A DNA stretch of 64,000 nt, taken from NCBI RefSeq assembly GCF_019175285.1, contig NC_056527.1, positions 119,133,552 to 119,197,551 on the forward strand. The letters run 5' to 3'. Under the pieces are notes generated by a model that was not told the origin of the DNA, ran no database searches, and saw nothing but the letters and a program-made list of their open reading frames with translations. Source of the DNA: Sceloporus undulatus. Lineage: Eukaryota > Chordata > Lepidosauria > Squamata > Phrynosomatidae. Positions 57,701-63,114 of the stretch are shown here, piece after piece (position 1 is the first letter of the stretch; each line of letters starts with the position of its first letter). The position numbers and the translations under genes are program-made.

Positions 57701-60700
57701 ATCCTCCAGTTAGTCTGAGATCAATCCCAGGAAAGATTCTGGAGCAGATAATTAAACAAAGAGTCTGTGAACATCTAGATGGCAATTCCATAATCACAAA
57801 AAGTCAACATGGGTTTCAGAGAAAGAAGTCATGCCAGACAAACCTGATCTCTTTCTTTGATAAAATGACCAGCTTGGTAGATGAAGGGAATGCTGTGGAT
57901 ATAGTATACCTTGATTTCAGTAAGGCCTTTGACAGGGTTCCCCATGACATTCTCACAAACAAGCTTGTAAAATGTGGGCTAGACAAGGCAACTGTTAAGT
58001 GGATTTGTAATCGGTTGACCGGCCGAACCCAAAGGGTGCTCAACAATGGCACCTTTTCATCCTGGAGAGAAGTAACCAGTGGGGTCCCACAGGGCTCTGT
58101 CCTTGGCCCAGTACTGTTCAAGATCTTTATCAATGACTTGGAGGAAAAAATTGGGGGCATACTTATCAAATTTGCAGATGACACCAAATTAGGAGGAATA
58201 GCTAATACTCCAGAGGACAGGATCAAAATTCAAAATGACCTGAATAGACTAGAAAGCTGGGCCAGAGCTAACAAAATAAGGTTCAACACGGAGAAATGTA
58301 AGGCACTGCACTTAGGGAGGAAAAATAAAATGCACAGATATAGGATGGGTGACACCTGGCTGAATGAAACTACATGTGAAAGGGATCTAGGAGTCCAAGT
58401 AGACCACAAGTTAAACATGAGTGAACAGTGTGATGCGGCAGCTAAAAAGGCCAATGCGATTTTAGGCTGCATCAATAGAAGTATAGCGTCTAGATCAAGA
58501 GAAGTAATAGTGCCACTGTATTCTGCTTTGGTCAAGCCCCACCTGGAATATTGTGTCCAGTTCTGGGCCCCACAATTCAAAAAGGACATTGAGAAACTGG
58601 AGCCATGTGTCCAAAGGAGGGCAACTAAAATGGTGAAAGGTCTGGAAACCTTGCCCTATGAGGAACGACTCAGGGAGCTGGGGATGTTTAGCCTGGAGAA
58701 GAGAAGGTTAAGAGGTGATATGATAGCCCTGTTTAAATATTTGAAAGGATGTCATCTTGAGGAGGGAGCAAGCTTGTTTTCTGCTGTTCCAGAGACTAGG
58801 ACACAATGGAGCAATGGGTGCAAGCTGCAGGAAAAGAGAAGCCACCTCAACGTTAGGAGGAACTTCCTGACAGTAAGAGCTGTTCGACAGTGGAACAAAC
58901 TCCCTCGGAGTGTAGTGGAGTCTCCCTCCTTGGAGGTCTTCAAACAGAGGCTGGATGGCCATCTGTCGGGGATGCTTTGATCTGGATTTCCTGCATGACA
59001 GAAGAAGGGGGTTGGACTGGATCAGGGCCCTTGCGGTCTCTTCCAACTCTATGATTCTATGAAAAACCTATGTCAGTTTAATAAACTCATCTGCCATCTG
59101 AAACCAATGAGTCCCATGAGATTTCCTATACCAGCTGACAGTCCTGCTTAACAAAAGGGAAGGAGATGTCACAGTGAAGGAATGGCATATTCAGTTGGCA
59201 GGATCCAATCCAAGTCCTCTTCCTCCCTAAGAAGATTTAATCTGGAACTAATCCATGATGTCTGACGTTTCAGCACTAGATGATCTGCAGAACAGCCCCA
59301 AAATATAGGATATAAAGTTCTTCTTCTTTTTTTAAAGTACATGTTCCCAAGAGTTACTGTAGTAAAGTGGACTCTTGGTATCTGCTAGCATTTGGGTTAT
59401 AGGACCCCCCATGGATGCCTAAATCTGTGCATGCTCAAGTCATATTATTTACTATGGGGTAGTAAAATGATGTCCCTTATATAAAGTGACATTTTCAAGG
59501 TTTGCTTTTTGGGGTTTTGGGGGGTGGGAGGAATATTTTCAAGCCATGGATGGTGGAAGCCATGGATACGGAGGGCTGACTATATTGATGGTAACTTATG
59601 TCCTAGTCCAAAATTCAAACCACTGCACCACACTGTCTCTCAACATTTATTCAAAGGGGTTTGCCATTGCTTTCCCCCAAGGCGCAGAGAGTGTGACTTG
59701 CCCAAGGTTCCCCAGGGGCTTTCCATGGCTGAGGTCCAAAACACACTGCAGAAATAATCTAGTTTGAGACTGCTTTAACTGCCCTGGCTCAATGCTAGGG
59801 AATTCTGGGAACTGCAGTTTTATGAGACATTTGGCCTTCTCTATCAGAGCACTCTGGTGCCACAATAAACTACAATTCCCAGGATTCCCTAGCACTGAGA
59901 AAGGGCACTTAAATCTCAAACTGGAATATTTCTGCAGTGTGTTTTGGACCTGAGAAGGGATTCAAACCCTGGTCTGGAGTGCCAGTCCAACCCTTCAACC
60001 ACTACACCATGCTGCCTCTCCCTTGATTTTCTTGGCCAGATTTCTTCAAATGAGCATTCTCATTGCCTTCCAAGCACAGAGCTTATAATAATAATAATAA
60101 TAATGATATGTTTTATTTATAAACCGCTATTCCAAATAGATCATAGCCATGTACAAGAAAATTATATAACAGTACAAGAAAAATCTACAATTAAGATACA
60201 CTGTATCTTCAGGCCAGCCCCTGATGACACTGGGCCGGCCTGCTCTCTCCCTCAACGGCCGAAAGATGACAGTTATGGAGGGAGGGCACTCTGTCTTCAG
60301 GCCAGCCCCTGATGACGCTGGGCCGGCCTGCTCTCTCCCTCAACGGCCGAAAGATGACAGTTATGGAGGGAGGGCACTCTGTCTTCAGGCCAGCCCCTGA
60401 TGACGCTGGGCCGGCCTGCTCTCTCCCTCAACGGCCGAAAGATGACAGTTATGGAGGGGGGGCACTCTGTCTTCAGGCCAGACCCTGATGACGCTGGGCC
60501 GGCCTGCTCTCTCCCTCAACGGCCGAAAGATGACAGTTATGGAGGGGGGGCACTCTGTCTTCAGGCCAGACCCTGATGACGGAAGAGTTCCTACTCTGTC
60601 AGGCTTTCAAGAATTGACTGTGATGTGCTTTTACTGGTACAGTGCACCTGTGCCATACGTGGGCACACCATACTTCAAGCTTATGCTGAAGCCGCGTGGC

Positions 60701-62448
60701 AATTGGGTAAATGGGCATGTGCATCACGCCACACCGCAAGCACATGCCCCATTGTTTCCAACAGGGTGTGAGTATACGCGGAATTCCCTTTACATGGGGG
60801 GATCCAGAACGGATCCCCTGCGTAAGGGAAGGGCCCGTTGTATACTGGTTTATTTGTTATATTCTGGCTTTTAATGACGTCTAAATGCTTTTGACTCTAC
60901 AGATTAATTGTTTTTGACATATACTGTACACATATATTTTCCTGACATCTTTTGTATGTTTTAATATATATTAGCTTTAATAATTTAATTTGCAACCCAG
61001 TACTTGGAAAGCAGTAGGAATAACAACCATTGTCATCATCACATCACTGCTCTCTGCAGTTCTTAAGTACTTAATTTGAAAACAATGAATCTTGGAGGTG
61101 GGGGTGGGAAGGCCTTTTCCTTTAAACACTTAGGTCCCGTACAGACAGGCCAAAATAAAGCTGCTTCGGGTCACTTTGGAGGTATGCTGTTTAAATGACA
61201 CATGCATTTTAAGAGGCTAGAAGCTGCGCCAAAGCTGAGCTCCAGTCCTTAGGGCTGGGGCATGGCTTTGGCACATCTTCTGGCCTCTTAGAACGCATGA
61301 ATCATTTAAACAGCATACCTCCAAAACGACCCAAAGCAGCTTTGTTTTGGCCTGTCTGTACAGGCTCTTAGTCAACTAAAAAGCTCATTGCCGCAGGGTA
61401 AAGTGGAATAAAATACTACTACTGAGTAGGAGGAAGAAAAACGTGTGTGAAGGAGAAAGAGGGAGGAGGAAACCTTTACTCTGTGATCATCTGGTGGCCT
61501 GGATTCACTCTCACTTTTATCAAATTTCCTCTTTTAAAATGGTTTACACAGTCAAGACATGGCTGCCAAAGAGCCAGGAGGGAGAGAGAAGTCTGGCCTG
61601 CATCTCCCCCTCCCCAAACCCCACATGTATGTCCTCCTGTCAATGCAAGTTTTGCATTGTGGGGGTCCTGTAGGTCCTGGGAACAGCAATTCCCAGCAGC
61701 CCTCCTGGGCCAGACTAGCATTGTCAGGAATGCTGGCTCTTCCAGTCCAACCAACTATGGAGGGCCCAGCACATGGCTTATGGCGTGCTTATTACTTAAA
61801 ATGTCATTGGGGTGGGAGTGGTATGGCCTTTTGGATGCTGCCGCGTTGCAACTCCCATCAGCCTCACAGACCTCACATGCAAGGCAAAGCCCAGTAACAA
61901 TTCCCCCTCTGACCTAAATCCAGTTGCCTGTCCCAACCAGAGCAGAGCCTGGGTATCAACAGAATTGGCAAGAAGTCTTGACCTGTCTAGGCTGGGTTGA
62001 CAGGTTTCCTACAAAGTGGGACCAGCAGCTGGGTTCAGGAAAGAGCCAAACAGAAGCCGTTGGGTCCTGTATCATGTCAGTTGGACTGCTTTCAAGGAGG
62101 TCTCCAAGGTATTGAAGCCATCTGAGGGAGAAGGTTCTGCCCCCAAAGCAAATGCATACTGGACTCCTTGCCCAACTGACATGGAAGCCTCTAGTTGAAG
62201 AGTTAAGACAGCTAGACTGCATGATAGCATGGGTGTTCAGAAGGACCCTCCACCAGGACTCCCACAGCAAAGGAGAAACATGACTGGTCCCGAGTGCGAG
62301 GACTAACCGAGGCCACTGCTGCAGAGGCAGGCGTGAGTCCGGGGCAGGGGCTTGGCATGGTGGCTCTCCAAGATTTGCTGGACCAGCTGCTCGATGGAGA
62401 ACTCGGCTGTCCCATTCCCGTTGCTGCAGGTCCACTTGATCCCGTGAA
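30594..62448 (-). CDS. CAMTA2: CAMTA2, calmodulin-binding transcription activator 2 (5' end outside window)
   Basis: Sixteen coding exons give about 1,163 residues with every splice phase consistent. Order: end of CG-1 DNA-binding domain; a 392-codon low-complexity exon with KCSSTKHRIISPKVE and FDPDCFLNSPKQGETYGGG; TIG domain (EGGVKVLITGPW to FEYRAR); LERLEQMEKRMAEM helix; ankyrin repeats (GMTLLHLAAAQGYTRLIETL, CTPLMWACALGHLEAA); a linker with SSPSELSEGSISVTSAYSS; then IQ motifs and the tail LTKKQDQAARKIMRFLRRC. CAMTA proteins are nuclear transcription factors that bind DNA by CG-1 and calmodulin by IQ motifs. Mammalian CAMTA2 is known as a cardiac growth co-activator held in check by class II HDACs. 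The C-terminal end RGLAT and the DLEQEVDPLNVDHF segment favour CAMTA2 over CAMTA1. Start codon, nuclear import region and most of CG-1 lie beyond 64 kb. Confidence 0.95.
31117..31191 (-). CDS. CAMTA2: CAMTA2 exon: C-terminal conserved helix
   Basis: GTFLTKKQDQAARKIMRFLR RCRH; nearly invariant in vertebrate CAMTAs. Acceptor 'ctcctcaacag', donor 'gtaggc'. Confidence 0.96.
31968..32463. repeat. Inverted repeat with ribozyme-like motif (intronic)
   Basis: Arms about 31973-32170 and 32300-32455 are inverted ('gtctaaaatgcattcaaatg' against 'atttgaatgtattttagac'; 'ggacatccaaacgcattt' against 'aaacgcatttggatgtcc'). The loop is TA/CA-rich (about 32195-32245). The right arm carries CTGAGGA and GTCGAAACG. 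Lies in the CAMTA2 intron between 31.19 and 33.53 kb. Possibly a Penelope-like tail pair. Confidence 0.6.
32757..32970. mobile_element. Palindromic short transposon, 'acactgcagaaataatcc' family
   Basis: Ends 'acacactgcagaaataatcc' and 'ggattatttctgcagtgtgt' are inverted, and inner arms 'ggaatcctgggatttgtagt' and 'ctacagttcccagaattcc' pair. Same family as 59734-59949 and the diverged 34988-35215. Confidence 0.75.
33280..33408 (+). mobile_element. CR1 3' tail fragment
   Basis: 'agatggccatctgtcaatgg' to 'ggattctatgattc' is a CR1 3' end, antisense in a CAMTA2 intron about 130 bases from the IQ exon. Confidence 0.85.
33535..33728 (-). CDS. CAMTA2: CAMTA2 exon: two IQ motifs
   Basis: YALYKKMTQAAILIQSKFRS YYEQKKFQQ, then SRRAAVLIQQYYRSYKEYEK. 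Two IQ motifs (IQSKFRSYY, IQQYYRSYK). The end KEYEKLKQGHRASTAMQQKI differs from the arginine/proline-rich mammalian CAMTA2 sequence and looks closer to CAMTA1. Confidence 0.95.
34178..34545 (-). mobile_element. Two Sauria-type SINE fragments
   Basis: 'ctgactccaacttatgttga' is the reversed Bov-B-like tail. It is followed by core and head sequence, then a second copy ends in the B box 'gatttgaaccctggtct' near 34485. Lies just downstream (transcript sense) of the CAMTA2 microexon. Confidence 0.65.
34703..34723 (-). CDS. CAMTA2: CAMTA2 21-base microexon LTWIALK
   Basis: Exactly seven codons, CTC ACC TGG ATT GCA CTG AAG, between an AG (cttacaag) and a donor (gtaaaa). The same seven residues occur at this place in mammalian CAMTA2, as I recall it. 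Being in phase 0 on both sides it is likely a cassette exon that changes spacing between IQ motifs. Confidence 0.88.
34988..35215. mobile_element. Diverged palindromic short transposon
   Basis: 'ccactctggagaaataacct' against 'gggttatgtctccagtgtgg', with inner 'atggaattctgggaattgga' against 'tccaactcccagaattccat'. Same family as the 32.8-kb element, older. Confidence 0.6.
35546..35617 (-). CDS. CAMTA2: CAMTA2 exon: IQ motif
   Basis: 24 codons: GRRLKEQQEMAAAVIQRCYR KYKQ, a canonical IQ motif (IQRCYRKYK). Both ends fall on codon boundaries, so the next microexon can be skipped without a frame shift. Confidence 0.96.
36266..36506 (-). CDS. CAMTA2: CAMTA2 exon: first IQ-type motif
   Basis: SLTSSPSSHSCLSPLPSPLG, KMESDFALLTLSDHEQREL and AAKIIQTAFRKYK. 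The last segment is an IQ-like calmodulin-binding helix. Its acceptor lies beside a long TC microsatellite (36522-36568 on the plus strand as GA). Confidence 0.95.
36522..36568 (+). repeat. (GA)n microsatellite next to a CAMTA2 acceptor
   Basis: A near-pure GA run. On the transcript strand it is (TC)n and sits 5' of 'gcgtctctcttgccag', the acceptor of the 36.5-kb exon. Confidence 0.95.
37010..37460. repeat. Degenerate intronic array of 'ctgcacatt' words
   Basis: Variants of 'aactgcacattttc', 'gtgcacattatcag' and 'tttcaactgcac' recur irregularly over 450 bases in the CAMTA2 intron before the 36.5-kb exon. Spacing is uneven, so it looks like an old, decayed tandem repeat. Confidence 0.6.
37507..37694 (-). 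CDS. CAMTA2: CAMTA2 exon: VDMITLAKQIIEATPERIK
   Basis: VDMITLAKQIIEATPERIKQ EDF, then LNETMSWLASYLENVDQLSS. Highly conserved helical block upstream of the IQ motifs. Ends two bases into an Arg codon completed by the next exon. Confidence 0.95.
38130..38280 (-). mobile_element. CR1-like LINE 3' fragment, minus orientation
   Basis: 'ccataagtccaacccg' through 'ccctgcttcccaagagactc' resembles the reversed 3' region of CR1/L3 elements. Decayed. Confidence 0.45.
38608..38954 (-). CDS. CAMTA2: CAMTA2 exon: linker with conserved serine-rich motif
   Basis: Starts LSTASGVSSPSELSEGSISV TSAYSS, a conserved CAMTA2 motif. The rest is poorly conserved, proline- and acid-rich (FFMDYDEVGV; EPDLEPELLSYGENTENEE), ending STDVLQ. 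Donor 'gtatgg'. Confidence 0.94.
39473..39704. mobile_element. TA-flanked short transposon, 'tttccttac' family
   Basis: Ends 'cagtgcgccctttccttac' and 'cttccggcacactg' are inverted, flanked by TA (39471-39472, 39705-39706). Inside, 'ctttccttacacgggg' recurs several times. Related copy at 60640-60840. Confidence 0.7.
39927..39969 (+). repeat. (TAA)n microsatellite
   Basis: About 13 copies of ATA/TAA after 'tatataaataaagca', typical of a SINE or LINE tail expansion, in a CAMTA2 intron. A (GT)n tract of about 24 bases follows at 40177-40200, near the 40.2-kb exon. Confidence 0.9.
40247..40565 (-). CDS. CAMTA2: CAMTA2 exon: ankyrin repeats 2-3
   Basis: MWACALGHLEAAQLLYHWNS, then IPDSLGRLPLSVARSRGHV and ATCLEELQRQEEG, ending SPLSASPDTG. 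In mammalian CAMTA2 the ankyrin region is the reported contact for class II HDACs. Confidence 0.95.
41393..41490. repeat. Short perfect-arm hairpin, Penelope-like family fragment
   Basis: 'gtggttttttcgggctatgt' faces 'acatagcccgaaaaaaccac' with 'ggccatgttct' in the middle: arms of about 40 bases that match almost exactly. The words 'acatggccacatagcc' and 'aactacggatggtggcc' recall the 1.2-kb repeat. Confidence 0.65.
41817..41895 (-). CDS. CAMTA2: CAMTA2 exon: ankyrin linker
   Basis: NLNVQSLDLEQEVDPLNVDH FSCTPL; 79 bases. DLEQEVDPLNVDHFSCTPL is a family hallmark. Acceptor 'gtttcctcag', donor 'gtaaga'. Confidence 0.95.
42400..42860. repeat. AT-rich array of 'attaaatgcattaatt' words
   Basis: Variants of 'aaatgcattaattaa' recur more than ten times, with longer blocks ('caccctgctttttcagcatc' and 'caccctgctgtgccagcatc') suggesting an old unit of about 110 bases. 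Intronic in CAMTA2 (41.9-43.4 kb). Confidence 0.65.
42858..42965 (-). mobile_element. CR1 3' tail, minus orientation
   Basis: 'cagaatcatagagttgggag' and 'catccagtccaatcccaatc' are the reversed CR1 end. Confidence 0.8.
43038..43200 (+). repeat. Interspersed repeat, 'gtgaccag..cctccttttcc' family
   Basis: 'gggtgaccagatctcctcct' to 'ttttattttgcagtgtt' aligns with 24335-24480. Unclassified. Confidence 0.55.
43375..43556 (-). CDS. CAMTA2: CAMTA2 exon: first ankyrin repeat
   Basis: QATTDSFEDRIVALCEKMMA, then FRGMTLLHLAAAQGYTRL and IETLIKWR. The ankyrin signature TLLHLAAAQG is clear. The acceptor is a tandem AAG-CAG, so the first Q (CAG, 43554-43556) may or may not be included. Donor 'gtgagt'. Confidence 0.94.
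43557..45800. other. CAMTA2 intron, left part
   Basis: Mostly unique. Minus strand at about 44150-44275 reads EEAPQEDEDEEG then FSIRGSLVLLWLFAVGLL and a stop, without convincing splice sites. A LINE tail-like piece (gagctggactacatggccct) lies near 44.83 kb in plus orientation. No firm feature. Confidence 0.35.
45810..46425 (-). mobile_element. Decayed CR1/L3-type LINE 3' pieces
   Basis: 'gttatccagttcaaccccct', 'cacacagtccaacacccttt' and 'accgtcaggaagttctctct' are reversed CR1-type 3' motifs repeated over 600 bases, so at least two overlapping fragments. Confidence 0.5.
46500..46600 (+). mobile_element. SINE tail fragment, plus orientation
   Basis: 'cttgccaagaaagccccatg' then 'gctgtaagtcagaaataact' and 'ggacgcaccacaacaa' are the Bov-B-like end of a Sauria SINE. 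Confidence 0.6.
47305..47540 (-). mobile_element. Sauria SINE, nearly full length, minus orientation
   Basis: Left end 'gtgtgcctccaagccacctc', 'tgacttatggagacc' is the reversed Bov-B-like tail. The core 'cctcggaggctgagagagtg' and 'aaggtcacccagtgggtttt' follow, and the reversed B box and A-box head lie to the right. Best SINE copy in the window, 200 bases from a CAMTA2 exon. Confidence 0.8.
47738..47865 (-). CDS. CAMTA2: CAMTA2 exon: helical linker
   Basis: NQFRMSILERLEQMEKRMAE then an alanine run and QSQQRGERPPSQ. The amphipathic helix precedes the ankyrin repeats. The second half is low complexity. Flanked on the 5' side by a (ATC)n tract in the intron. Confidence 0.93.
48664..48744 (+). 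repeat. (ATC)n microsatellite
   Basis: About 25 ATC units with a few ACC variants, in the large CAMTA2 intron between 47.9 and 53.5 kb. Confidence 0.95.
48757..49641 (+). other. 294-codon open frame antisense to CAMTA2
   Basis: The longest plus-strand frame in the intron, ATG to stop. No domain, signal peptide or repeat of a known family is visible. Composition is mixed, with a Thr/His run from a CA tract near 49.45 kb. Probably chance or part of a non-coding transcript, but its length is unusual. Confidence 0.2.
51000..51260. mobile_element. Two SINE fragments in opposite orientation
   Basis: Left: reversed core and B box (gaatttgaaccctggtcta). Right: plus-strand core (gggcaagttaccctttctca) and tail (cataaatcagagtccactcg). 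They meet near 51.115 kb. Confidence 0.6.
51288..51740. repeat. Long near-perfect inverted repeat (intronic)
   Basis: 51288-51431 and 51600-51740 are reverse complements with only a few mismatches and one 5-base gap, separated by about 168 bases. A second short pair, 'ggcaaactgggtacct' (51430-51445) and 'aggtacccagtttgcc' (51745-51760), lies inside the loop on the left but outside the arm on the right. No transposon family was recognised. Confidence 0.9.
53466..53600 (-). CDS. CAMTA2: CAMTA2 exon: second half of TIG domain
   Basis: HEAGLVPLHVAFDSHIISMS, VLFEYRARNFMALPSTQLDW, LSLD. Completes TIG and enters the DWLSLDDNQF linker, which is nearly invariant in the family. Donor 'gtgagt'. Confidence 0.95.
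53753..53879 (-). CDS. CAMTA2: CAMTA2 exon: first half of TIG domain
   Basis: GGVKVLITGPWMGEAKPYSC, LFDQISVPATLIQSG, VLRCYCP. Immunoglobulin-like TIG fold, thought to mediate dimerisation or non-specific DNA contact. Phase 0 start after the large exon's YPE, donor 'gtaacg'. Confidence 0.95.
54195..55372 (-). CDS. CAMTA2: CAMTA2 large central exon
   Basis: 1,178 bases open throughout. Begins SPGHVPHKCSSTKHRIIS directly after the CG-1 exon and ends ITDFSPEWSYPE. Between lies a Ser/Pro/Gly-rich, probably disordered stretch with acidic and hydrophobic patches (FDPDCFLN; SFDNHFPDLISELMTDE), the usual place of the CAMTA activation region. It is longer than I recall for mammalian CAMTA2. GC content is high. 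Confidence 0.95.
55373..56320. other. CAMTA2 intron, nothing recognised
   Basis: Unique AT-rich sequence, no exon or repeat found. Confidence 0.5.
56328..56466. mobile_element. hAT-like palindromic short transposon
   Basis: 'cagtggttcccaaactgtgc' and 'gcacagtttgggaccactg' are inverted ends. Inner 'ggacttcagctcccagaa' pairs with 'ttctgggagctgaagtcc'. Ends fit hAT consensus. Confidence 0.8.
56555..59065 (+). mobile_element. CR1 LINE, 5'-truncated but well preserved
   Basis: Encodes the end of the endonuclease (VVMGDFNYPDICW, GGSDHVLLEF), then reverse transcriptase (YLDFSKAFDRVPHDIL, SGVPQGSVLGPVLF, KFADDTKLGG) and the CR1 C-terminal region (NFLTVRAVRQWNKLPRSVV), closing with the 'ctctatgattctatg' tail. 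I see only one in-frame stop (57080-57082) and one frame shift (about 57.67-57.70 kb) in 2.4 kb. It lies in a CAMTA2 intron, antisense. The low damage indicates a fairly recent insertion. Confidence 0.95.
59370..59590 (+). mobile_element. Short DNA transposon, 'gtatccactgg' family
   Basis: 'gactcttggtatctgctagc' to 'catggatacggagggctgac', with TA at the right edge. Most complete copy of its family here. Confidence 0.65.
59620..60085 (-). mobile_element. SINE split by a nested transposon
   Basis: Left half ends 'ccatggctgag', right half resumes 'aagggattcaaaccctggtc'. The two halves form one reversed SINE when the insert at 59734-59949 is left out. Confidence 0.8.
59734..59949. mobile_element. 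Palindromic short transposon nested in a SINE
   Basis: Ends 'gtccaaaacacactgcagaa' and 'ttctgcagtgtgttttggac' are exact inverted repeats for over 20 bases. The five bases CTGAG flank it on both sides (59729-59733 and 59950-59954), a target duplication. Confidence 0.85.
60207..60581 (+). repeat. 88-bp tandem repeat, about 4.3 copies
   Basis: The word 'aggccag' recurs at 60211, 60299, 60387, 60475 and 60563, exactly 88 bases apart. Copies differ at a few positions only. Each unit holds 'ctgatgacgctgggccggcc' and 'caacggccgaaagatgacag'. Confidence 0.95.
60640..60840. mobile_element. TA-flanked short transposon, 'tttccttac' family
   Basis: Starts 'cagtgcacctgtgcc' after TA (60638-60639) and ends 'taagggaagggcccgttg' before TA (60841-60842). 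Shares 'tacatggggggatcc' with the 39.5-kb copy. Confidence 0.65.
61142..61358. mobile_element. Palindromic short DNA transposon, family 'cagacaggccaaaat'
   Basis: 'cagacaggccaaaataaagc' faces 'gctttgttttggcctgtctg', flanked by TA on both sides. Second copy of the element at 10593-10809. Confidence 0.8.
61373..62307. other. CAMTA2 intron, nothing recognised
   Basis: Unique sequence up to the CG-1 exon. Several short open frames but no splice-bounded exon. Confidence 0.45.
62308..62448 (-). CDS. CAMTA2: CAMTA2 exon: end of CG-1 domain
   Basis: Starts after 'tctgtcccgcag', ends at donor 'gttagt'. Encodes HGIKWTCSNGNGTAEFSIEQ, then LVQQILESHHAKPLPRTHAC and LCSSGLG, the last part of the CG-1 DNA-binding region. 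It needs one base from an exon beyond the window. Confidence 0.93.
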
Positions 62449-62954
62449 CTGCGGGACAGAGAGGAGGAAAAGCGGTCATGGCCACACGAAGTCTGTGCTT
62501 AGGCCACACTGAGACCGGAGGAGCCATCACACCTCCATTGTCCACCAAAGCACATGGCTTGGGAAAGGGCAACTGCCACAAAATTCTTAGTGCTTCTGCA
62601 AAACAACAGCAAGAGTAGCCAACCATGCTCTGAGAGAAGGCTTTCCCAGCTTAACCCAACTTTGGACTGGTTTACACAACTTGTGTCCAACTGGTTTATG
62701 TGGCTCAGGAGGAGCAGTCCCACAGCAAGGCATTCTGCAGAACGTGGCTTATTTCTACCTCAGAAGACTGACTTCAGAACAGGCCACATTACTTTTTTGG
62801 ACCATGCAGGCTGAGGCATTCTGGACAATGTAGTCCCCCAAAAAGCAACATTTCCAAGCTCTGTCAACAACTGGGTCAAACCAGTGTTGGCCCAGTTCAG
62901 CACTTTGTGTGGAGCAGCACTTTGGGTAGAGCTGCCTTGGAAAACCCACAAAGC

Positions 62955-63114
62955 GCAAGATGGCCGCCTGGAGATTTCCATCACTAGCAAAATGGTCACT
63001 CTGCAGTTTTTGTCACTAGCAGGATGCCTTCCGTGAGGTTTGTGTCACTGGCAAGATGGCTGTCCTGCAGTTTCTGTCACTAGCAAAATGACCAGTGTGA
63101 GATTTCTGTCATTG
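62955..63114 (+). repeat. 32-bp tandem repeat, five copies
   Basis: Units start at 62955, 62987, 63019, 63051 and 63083, each 'gca(a/g)(a/g)atg' ... 'tcac/tta/g'. Copies 2 and 4 share 'ctgcagttt', copies 1 and 5 'gagattt'. Copies 1 and 4 carry AAGATGGC. Confidence 0.92.

Noticed and set aside
60207-60581. CRISPR array
   Set aside because: The whole 88-bp unit repeats, spacers are not unique, and this is a vertebrate genome.
30594-62448. Gene is CAMTA1 rather than CAMTA2
   Set aside because: The end RGLAT, the DLEQEVDPLNVDHF context, the SPDTGLS..SSPSELS motif and the LTWIALK microexon agree with CAMTA2; CAMTA1 has a different C-terminus and a much longer central exon.
62955-63114. CRISPR array or zinc-finger-like coding repeat
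   Set aside because: Contiguous 32-bp units without spacers; unit length is not a multiple of three, so no repeating protein frame.
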